Shown here piece by piece: positions 6,580 through 6,655 of a stretch of DNA of 6,655 nucleotides. Made by a program: the position numbers and the translations under genes. A model generated the notes under the pieces. It saw only the letters and a program-made list of their open reading frames with translations. It did not search any database and had not been told where the DNA came from. Numbering within the stretch: the first letter of the stretch is position 1; every line of letters starts with the position of its first letter. Source of the stretch: CAWEZN01 sp964498015. GTDB taxonomy: Bacteria > Zixibacteria > MSB-5A5 > GN15 > PGXB01. The stretch is taken from NCBI GenBank assembly GCA_964498015.1, contig CAZCFT010000118.1, positions 1 to 6,655 of the forward strand. Reading direction: 5' to 3'.

Positions 6580-6655
6580 TATCAAATTGCATTCACGGGG
6601 CTGTGTCATAATATCCTCTTGCGGGTTGTGTCGCTTCCTTTCCCCCGACTTGTCG
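6580..6655. other. Short terminal non-coding stretch
   Basis: There is no convincing gene, hairpin terminator or promoter here. CATAAT at 6607-6612 resembles a -10 box but lacks a -35 element at normal spacing. Confidence 0.4.

Noticed and set aside
6587..6612. TTGCAT and CATAAT as a promoter for a gene beyond the right edge
   Set aside because: The spacer is only 14 bases and the -35 match is poor, so it is not supportable without seeing the next gene.

Overview
The window reads as a chromosomal segment of a Gram-negative-type bacterium that matures c-type cytochromes by System I (Ccm). Every gene supported here lies on the + strand. Three features point away from typical Proteobacteria: the divergent Ccm sequences, the Cys-type CcmE, and a large secreted protein ending in a dockerin-like module. 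My best guess from remembered protein families is the FCB superphylum or a neighbouring candidate phylum such as Zixibacteria. That is inference, not something the sequence proves.

Positions 1-3916 hold the distal part of a ccm operon, in order: the C-terminal 75 codons of ccmB; a 138-base gap with a short tandem repeat over the ccmB stop; ccmC; a 38-codon ccmD-like gene; ccmE; and ccmF. From ccmC to ccmF the genes are tightly packed (1-base overlap, 11-base overlap, 12-base gap), so they are almost certainly co-transcribed and translationally coupled. In System I, CcmA and CcmB power release of the heme-loaded chaperone. CcmC loads heme onto CcmE with help from CcmD, and CcmE delivers it to CcmF, which ligates heme to CXXCH motifs of apocytochromes outside the inner membrane. 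The CcmE here carries C-x3-Y in place of the usual heme-binding H-x3-Y. That is the hallmark of the variant called System I*. No ccmG, ccmH or ccmI follows ccmF.

Positions 3917-4029 separate this operon from an unrelated gene and contain a good sigma70-like promoter candidate (TTGACA, 17-base spacer, TATTTT). Positions 4030-6579 encode an 849-residue secreted protein. It has a signal peptide, a long domain body of unknown function, and a C-terminal pair of dockerin-type calcium-binding loops bracketed by two cysteines. The last 76 bases contain nothing I can assign.

I see no tRNA, rRNA, CRISPR array, transposase or phage gene. The most notable points are the Cys-type CcmE in a ccm cluster with no thiol-handling genes downstream, and a dockerin module on a large exported protein with no cellulosome gene visible.
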